Below, one piece after another: positions 58,872 to 64,000 of a stretch of DNA of 64,000 nucleotides. Where the stretch lies: the NCBI GenBank assembly GCA_021464415.1, contig CM038471.1:29113234-29177233 (forward strand), read 5' to 3'. This DNA is from Lonicera japonica (taxonomy: Eukaryota; Streptophyta; Magnoliopsida; Dipsacales; Caprifoliaceae). The translations under genes were made by a program, and so were the position numbers. Numbering within the stretch: the stretch's first letter is position 1; the number at the start of each line of letters is the position of its first letter. The notes under the pieces were generated by a model. The model searched no databases and had not been told where the DNA came from. It was given only the letters and a program-made list of their open reading frames with translations.

Positions 58872-61412
58872 TCAGAGACCCAGAACGGCCCTCCTGGTAT
58901 TATCATAGGCCCTGACGGTTACAGCGGATGGTGAGAGCTCTGAATCTGAGATACCCAAGCATCTGGCAGTCTTTAGGGGGCAGACATTTATGGTCGACCC
59001 ATTGTCGATGAGAACTTGTGGCAAGATCTTTCCTCGGGTTCGGACGGTGATATGGAGAGCCAGGCTGTGTTTTCTCCCCAACGGAGACAAGTCTTCATCT
59101 GAAAATGACAGACTTCTTTGGACTGTGAGTGACCCGATCATGTTTGGCAGTTGTTCGGGCGTGGAGTCCGGCGATATGACAGCCTCATCCAGGAGTTTAA
59201 TGAAAGCGGTCCTGTGAGGTTTGGAGGCAACCAAGAGGCCCCAAATGGTGATGTGTGCCTGGGTTTTCTTCAACTGTTCCAGTACTCGGTCTTCTCCTAC
59301 TTCTTTTGGAGGCGGTGATTTTTCGGCATCCATTTGTGGTGGCTGGTATACCTTTCCTGAGCGGGTAATCTGTTGTATCCAAAGGGATGTTGGGTCTGAT
59401 CCCTCTGAAGTTTCTGACGACTCTGGCTCTGCCGACCAACTAAAAGTCCCGGGGGAGGTTTCTGTCATACAGATTGTCTCCTTATGAGGGGGGCGGGGTT
59501 TCCATGGTTGTTTTTTCTTGTCCTGGGTCCATCCTATCCCAGCTTTCCCAGGATTGGTTTTGATGGTGAGTGGTTGCGAGATCCCCTGATTTGTCTTTCC
59601 TAAGCCCTGCCCAGGTAGGAAGTTCATCTTGGCCATCCATTGGTCAATTATTGGGTTGAGGCCTGGGGCAACTTGTGCTTTTGCCGATAGCATAACGGGT
59701 GCCTTATAGGCTGAATCGTCCCGAATGAGTCCCACGGGATCAAAGCCTTCATCAGTGGTTAAGGCGTTAATTCCTGCAGGTGGAGCATGATTGGGGAGGG
59801 GGTTGTTGGTAACATTGGGCCCGCCGGGTGCGGGGATGGTTCCGGCTTCAATGAGGTCCTGGATACGATGGCGGAAAGCTAAACAACGTTCCGTGTCATG
59901 GCCTGCCGCCTGATGGTACGCACAGTTCTCATTCATTCTCCAAGTGTTGGGAATAGGATTTGGTGGAGGGCGTGGGTTGAGTGGGGTGACTAGTCCGGCC
60001 TTTTGGAGTAGTTCCAGGCTTTTGACCAGAGTAGTGGGGAGGGTGCAGAAATTTCTCCTTTTCTTGACCTCGGTGTTTGAAGAGTCTCCCTGCGTAGGCC
60101 AACTCATTGGGGGGACTTGCGGTGACTGCTGAAATGGGTTTTGTTGATATGGGTACGAGCTTAGTTGGTTTACGGCTGGAGTGGCCGTCTTTCTTCCAGT
60201 GTAAGAGGCCTTCTTGGTATCCGTGTCCGCCTTTCTGGCCAATTCTTCCTCTACCTGTGACCCCATACTCAACAGGGCTCTGAAGTGTGGGAATACATGC
60301 TTTCCCATGCAGTTCAATACAGCTGGAGTAAAATTCTTCTGTATGATTTCTAACTGCTCTTCTTCGTCGGGCCGTTTGGACATTTGGGATGCCATTTCCC
60401 TCCAGCGGGTGACAAAGTCACTGAAGCTTTCTTTCTCGCCTTGCTTGGCCATTTCCAGGTGTTTACGGGTAATTTCCAAATTCTCGTTGGACCCGTACTT
60501 GGTCATGAATTCTTTGACGATATCCCCCCAAGTTTTCGTGTGGTGTTTCTCTAGGTCGAAGAACCATCTCAGGGCTGCCCCCGTGAGAGTCATGTGAAAA
60601 GCCTGAGCCAGCTCCGGCTCTCCACAGCCGGACACTTGCATGGATCTGATGTAGGATTGGAGATGGGTTTTGGGGGGTGTAGTACCAGTGAATTTGGTGA
60701 TAGAGGGGAGCTTAAATCCTTGAGGTAGTCTGGCTTCTGGGTAGAGGGAAAAGGCGTTCATGTCTGTGATCTCGTCTGCCCCTTTCATCAGAGAAACACC
60801 TCTTTGTAGAACCTTCATCTGCTCTTTCAATTTCTTCATTTCTTCGCTCTCTCTTGACACCTCATCGGGCTGTTCCCGGGCTATCATTGATTCTGCGTAT
60901 ACTGCCCGGAGTCGGTTGATGTCTGGGTACTCATTGGGAGGGGCTATTGGGGCTGGTGGAATAGGTCTTGCGGGGACTTGTGGCCATGGTTGATATTGGG
61001 GATCGAGGCCTTGCTGAGGTTGTGGCCAGACGATAGGTGGCTCTTGTTGTTGGTATGTGGGGCCTGAATCCGGGGCCCATTGGTTCTGATTGTTGGGGTC
61101 GGTTTGAACGGGACCGGCCATGTTGGGGCCCGTTTGGGGTGGATTGGTTCCTTGGATTGGGGGAAGTACTTGTGAAGATTGCCCTTGATTCGGATCTCGA
61201 TTCGGTGGTAGTTGCTCAAACCCGGGTGGTGCGGTCCGTTCGGCTGACAACTCTTCCATTCGAATCCGGGTGTTCTGTTGCTCACTTGTGAGGCTTGCCA
61301 AATTCATGCTGACGGTCATCAACAAACGGTGCATCTCGGCTAAAGTCGGTTGAACTGCAGACGCCTCGGCTAGGCTCTGATTTGTCTCCTGATTCTCTCG
61401 TCCATCGGCCAT
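58872..61412 (-). pseudogene. Gag and protease, copy B
   Basis: ATG at 61412-61410 (MADGRENQ), a few bases after the leader. Upstream in-frame sequence starts with GTG and is not used. It has a proline/glutamine-rich N-terminus, the gag core (AFHMTLTGAALRWF), a CAYHQAAGHDTERC knuckle, a G-patch-like PGQGLGKTNQG, and a protease with LIDNGSTINV. It ends by frameshift near 58876. Gag itself is complete, so this copy could supply particle protein even though its pol is broken. Confidence 0.92.
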
Positions 61413-62145
61413 TTCAGGTATGCTTGGTCTCACTAGTCTTCCGGTATGATCTCGACCGGCCCAACCTTCCAGACTGACGTCGCTTTATGGCTGTAGGCGA
61501 AACCACGTGGCGAAGATGAAGGGAGACTATGATGCGACTCGATTTTTGCCAAAAGAATCACTAAAAATGGTCGAGAGAAAACCTCGGAAAATAGGTGTGG
61601 TAAAGTAAGCCGCAAGGTGGTACATCCCCTACAGCTGTATGACAAGTGTTTTAACTGACTCAATCTTAGATGCAGCGCAGGTGTTCGAACGGTTAAGGCT
61701 TCAGGCTCCCTCCTTTTTGGCAAGACCTTGCGATATACCCCAAGGGCGGGTACGTGCAAGAATCTTTTGATATACTTCCCGGGTACGTGAGTGTTCTCGT
61801 CACTCGATATACCTCGGGGGCGTACTTGGCCAAGGAGAGTGGAAGTAAATGCTTTCGGTTTATGTTGGCCCAAGCAAGCCAACTCCCTACTCACTTATAA
61901 TACTTCCGAGGGTTTGGGGTAAACTTCACACTCGTAGAACCAATGCATGATTTGTGATAGTGCGTGTAAAGTTCGAAAGGTTGGTTTCACAAATATCATT
62001 ATCTTTATTACGTCTTTTCGAAAAACTCCCATTTTTTAGAAAAAGGTTTCTTCTCAATCAATTAACATGAGTAGGGAAAGCAGTAAAAGCAAGTTTTCAA
62101 CAGATAAACAAAGGTCCACATATAAGAGTCTAGTTTTCTAATGGT
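61413..62145 (-). other. Untranslated leader of B
   Basis: Counterpart of 24473-25215, with the same GGTATATC-type motifs at 61733-61820. Confidence 0.5.
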
Positions 62146-62164
62146 GTCCCCAGCAGAGTCGCCA
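62146..62164 (-). other. Primer-binding site of B
   Basis: The minus strand reads TGGCGACTCTGCTGGGGAC, one base from the LTR, identical to A. Confidence 0.75.
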
Positions 62165-62165
62165 C

Positions 62166-63736
62166 TGTGAGAATCCGCAAATGCGACCCCCCGGGTCTCG
62201 TCCCCGTTGGTTGTGGGGGTCATGGGACGTCGGAACTGATTCCGTCGTTCCATTTGCTGGAGCGTTTTCTTTGATTCATATCAAGTGTCCCTACGTTCTA
62301 TTTCTAGATGCAAGGGGGTTCATTCAGAGTCGCCAGTACGTTTTACGAGAAAACGGACAAAAAAGGTCGTGTAAGAGGAAAGGCTATAGACAAGCCTTTC
62401 TTTACACGTTTGTCTGCGAAACCGGGATTCTTATAGGGGTTCGGAAACTATATTACGGTTTGGGAAGGTGTTAAGCACCCATTCCGCCCTTTCGGTCTCT
62501 AGTGGTCTTATATGTTTATTCTATGTTGAAAAACTTGGATGCTTTTACCGACAGTCTACTACTTTCTAAAAAAAAACCTAATTTGGGAAAACGGGGAAAG
62601 GGATGAAAACCTTTGTGTTCCGAGATCCGATGTTTTTATATTTAAAAGATGTGAATGACAAATGACAAAAACCTTTTATTTTTGAAAGAGTATTCCGTAT
62701 TATTTCCTCAGATAATGACGGTTTTCTCGAGTTGTGATTATTTTGAAAAAGGTTCGGATCTTTATGTCGGGACTAATTCAATATGGAATTTGAACTCTTT
62801 GAGGAGAGTTTATCAGACACGTCGCAGTCTATGAAAAAGACAAGATATGTGGATTTTAATTCCTAGATAAGTCTTTATCGGTCCGGGGTTTGAAAACAGG
62901 GTTTATCCGGACGATAATGTACTTACTCTTCTGGTTTTGAAAGTAGTTTTATCAGGGTCTTTTGTTTTGAAAACGGTAGACTATTGGTAACTTGACAATA
63001 AGTTTATTCAAATAAAACGTGGACAGAATAACAGAAGTAAAACAAGTACACAGATATCTAATCTTAAATACTAGAAGGGACTTTCTTTACCTTCCCGACG
63101 AGAATAATAATAAGAAAGAAAATATAATACGGCAGAGGGATCTCTGGCGATAGTAATCTTCTCTTTCCTTCAGATATTTCCGAGAAATCGATTCCAGAAA
63201 CGGAACACGTCGAGTGTTGAAATAGATTCGAGAATTCTTCAAAAATAAGATAATAGTAAAAAAAAAAAATGCTTGACAAAAATCAGATCTAAAGCACCAA
63301 ATTCTCGGATTCTAATTGCCGCCTTTGAACCCTTGGGGGTGTTGGTCCTATTTATACTGCTCGGGAGAGATTGTCGCGCGACATTTCCTTAAAAAAGGAG
63401 AATGTCGCGCGACATTGTGATATGTCGCGCGACATACGGGAATGTCGCGCGACAAACGGCTGAAGTGATGGTTCTGACAGTTTGATGTGTCAGAAAGTGG
63501 TTGGTCTGGTGCAGAGGGGGAATGTCGTGCGACATAGTGGAATTGTCGCGTGACATATCAGGGATTGTCGCGCGACAATGTGATATGTCGTGCGACAATC
63601 TCTCTAAAAAACAAGTTTATCGGGCGACAAACCCTCCTAGTGTAGTACCGGGTCCTCGGGTGGGTCCCGGACCCAAAATAGTAGTTCTCGGAGGTCGTTA
63701 GGGTTCTTGCGGGGGTCACGGATCGGGGTGTCTACA
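62166..63736 (-). repeat. 5' LTR of retrotransposon B
   Basis: Nearly identical to 45137-46705. The differences I saw are one-base insertions near 63167 and 63345 and substitutions near 63242 and 63550; the last one changes a palindrome (TGTCGCGTGACA). Eight palindromes lie between 63372 and 63597. Confidence 0.95.
63372..63597 (-). promoter_or_regulatory. LTR promoter: eight-palindrome array (B, 5' LTR)
   Basis: Two clusters of four TGTCGCGCGACA-type sites, separated by an 80-bp step conserved in the family (containing GGTCTGGTGCAGAGGGG). The TATA box follows at about 63357-63350 on the minus strand. Confidence 0.85.
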
Positions 63737-63741
63737 CAAGC

Positions 63742-64000
63742 TTTATATTTTTTGAGGGTAAAATTAATGTACAAAATAGTAAAATAGTAGGTATATTGTC
63801 GAATTATATTCTTGACCATTGGTAGGTGCTGTCCCCATGGATTTAAAATATTAAAAAGTAAGTTAGTTGCTAAATTAATTGCTAACCTTGGTAGGTGTTG
63901 TGCTCGCATATCCATAATTGTACCCATACTGTCCTAACTTAACTATCTTTGGGCCATATATGTAGGCTTCAATTTCAAAAGGATTCGTTACAAAGTAATA
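63742..64000. repeat. Right part of the paralogue interrupted by element B
   Basis: Continues the repeat of 42286-45136 after B. 63745-63960 matches 18740-18965, including TAGGTGTTGTGCTCGCA and ACTTAACTATCTTTG. No gene seen. Confidence 0.65.

Larger units (their letters stand above)
45137..63736 (-). mobile_element. Giant Ty3/gypsy retrotransposon B (same family as A), complete, minus orientation
   Basis: An 18,600-bp element with target duplication CAAGC (45132-45136, 63737-63741) and LTRs at 45137-46705 and 62166-63736. It has the same gene order as A but inverted: pol on the minus strand, the two extra genes on the plus strand. By eye the two LTRs differ at only about four positions in 1.57 kb, so insertion is recent. 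Even so, pol is broken by small indels, which suggests it was moved by proteins made elsewhere or copied with errors. Confidence 0.95.

Overview
This is nuclear DNA of a flowering plant, probably a dicot. It has spliceosomal introns, AT-rich intergenic sequence, nested plant transposons and one ordinary plant gene, a FAR1/FHY3-type regulator. I see no bacterial, organellar, rRNA or tRNA genes. Most of the window is mobile DNA.

Layout. 1-3638: the right part of a non-coding LTR retrotransposon (cut 5' LTR, primer-binding site, complete 3' LTR). 4340-9560: a FAR1-RELATED SEQUENCE gene with a non-coding first exon, a 2.66-kb intron carrying a hAT insertion, and a single 675-codon coding exon. 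9990-12210: a decayed Ty1/copia pol and its probable 3' LTR. 12225-18060: an AT-rich repeat region loaded with DNA transposons: a Tourist-like MITE, a 1556-bp near-palindromic MULE, a second MITE and a second hAT element. 19400-22260: an endogenous plant pararetrovirus remnant (30K-type movement protein, then a coiled-coil region). 22920-41421 and 45137-63736: two complete copies, A (+) and B (-), of one giant (about 18.5 kb) Ty3/gypsy element of the Tat/Ogre type. 42300-45136 plus 63742-63970: a paralogue of 13600-18970 that preserves empty sites for three of the DNA transposons.

The most striking system is the giant retrotransposon. Besides gag-pro-RT-RNaseH-aRNaseH-integrase it carries two genes on the opposite strand between pol and the 3' LTR. 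One is an intronless 418-residue protein (plant-mobile-domain/DUF7745-like), open in both copies. The other is a five-exon plant-mobile-domain gene of about 850 codons with four phase-0 introns. Each has its own TATA box. Directly upstream of the TATA box in all three promoter classes (LTR, antisense gene 1, antisense gene 2) lies an array of the 12-bp palindrome TGTCGCGCGACA or a one-base variant, about 36 copies in the window, mostly spaced near 21 or 31 bp (two or three helical turns). I infer a self-contained regulatory circuit: a shared, possibly methylation-sensitive operator read by a host factor or by one of the element's own antisense-encoded proteins.

A and B decay differently. A's pol nonsense codons all fit C-to-T or G-to-A changes, as expected from deamination of methylated cytosine. 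B's pol is broken mainly by small indels, and its two LTRs are almost identical, so B is the recent insertion. All comparisons were made by eye.
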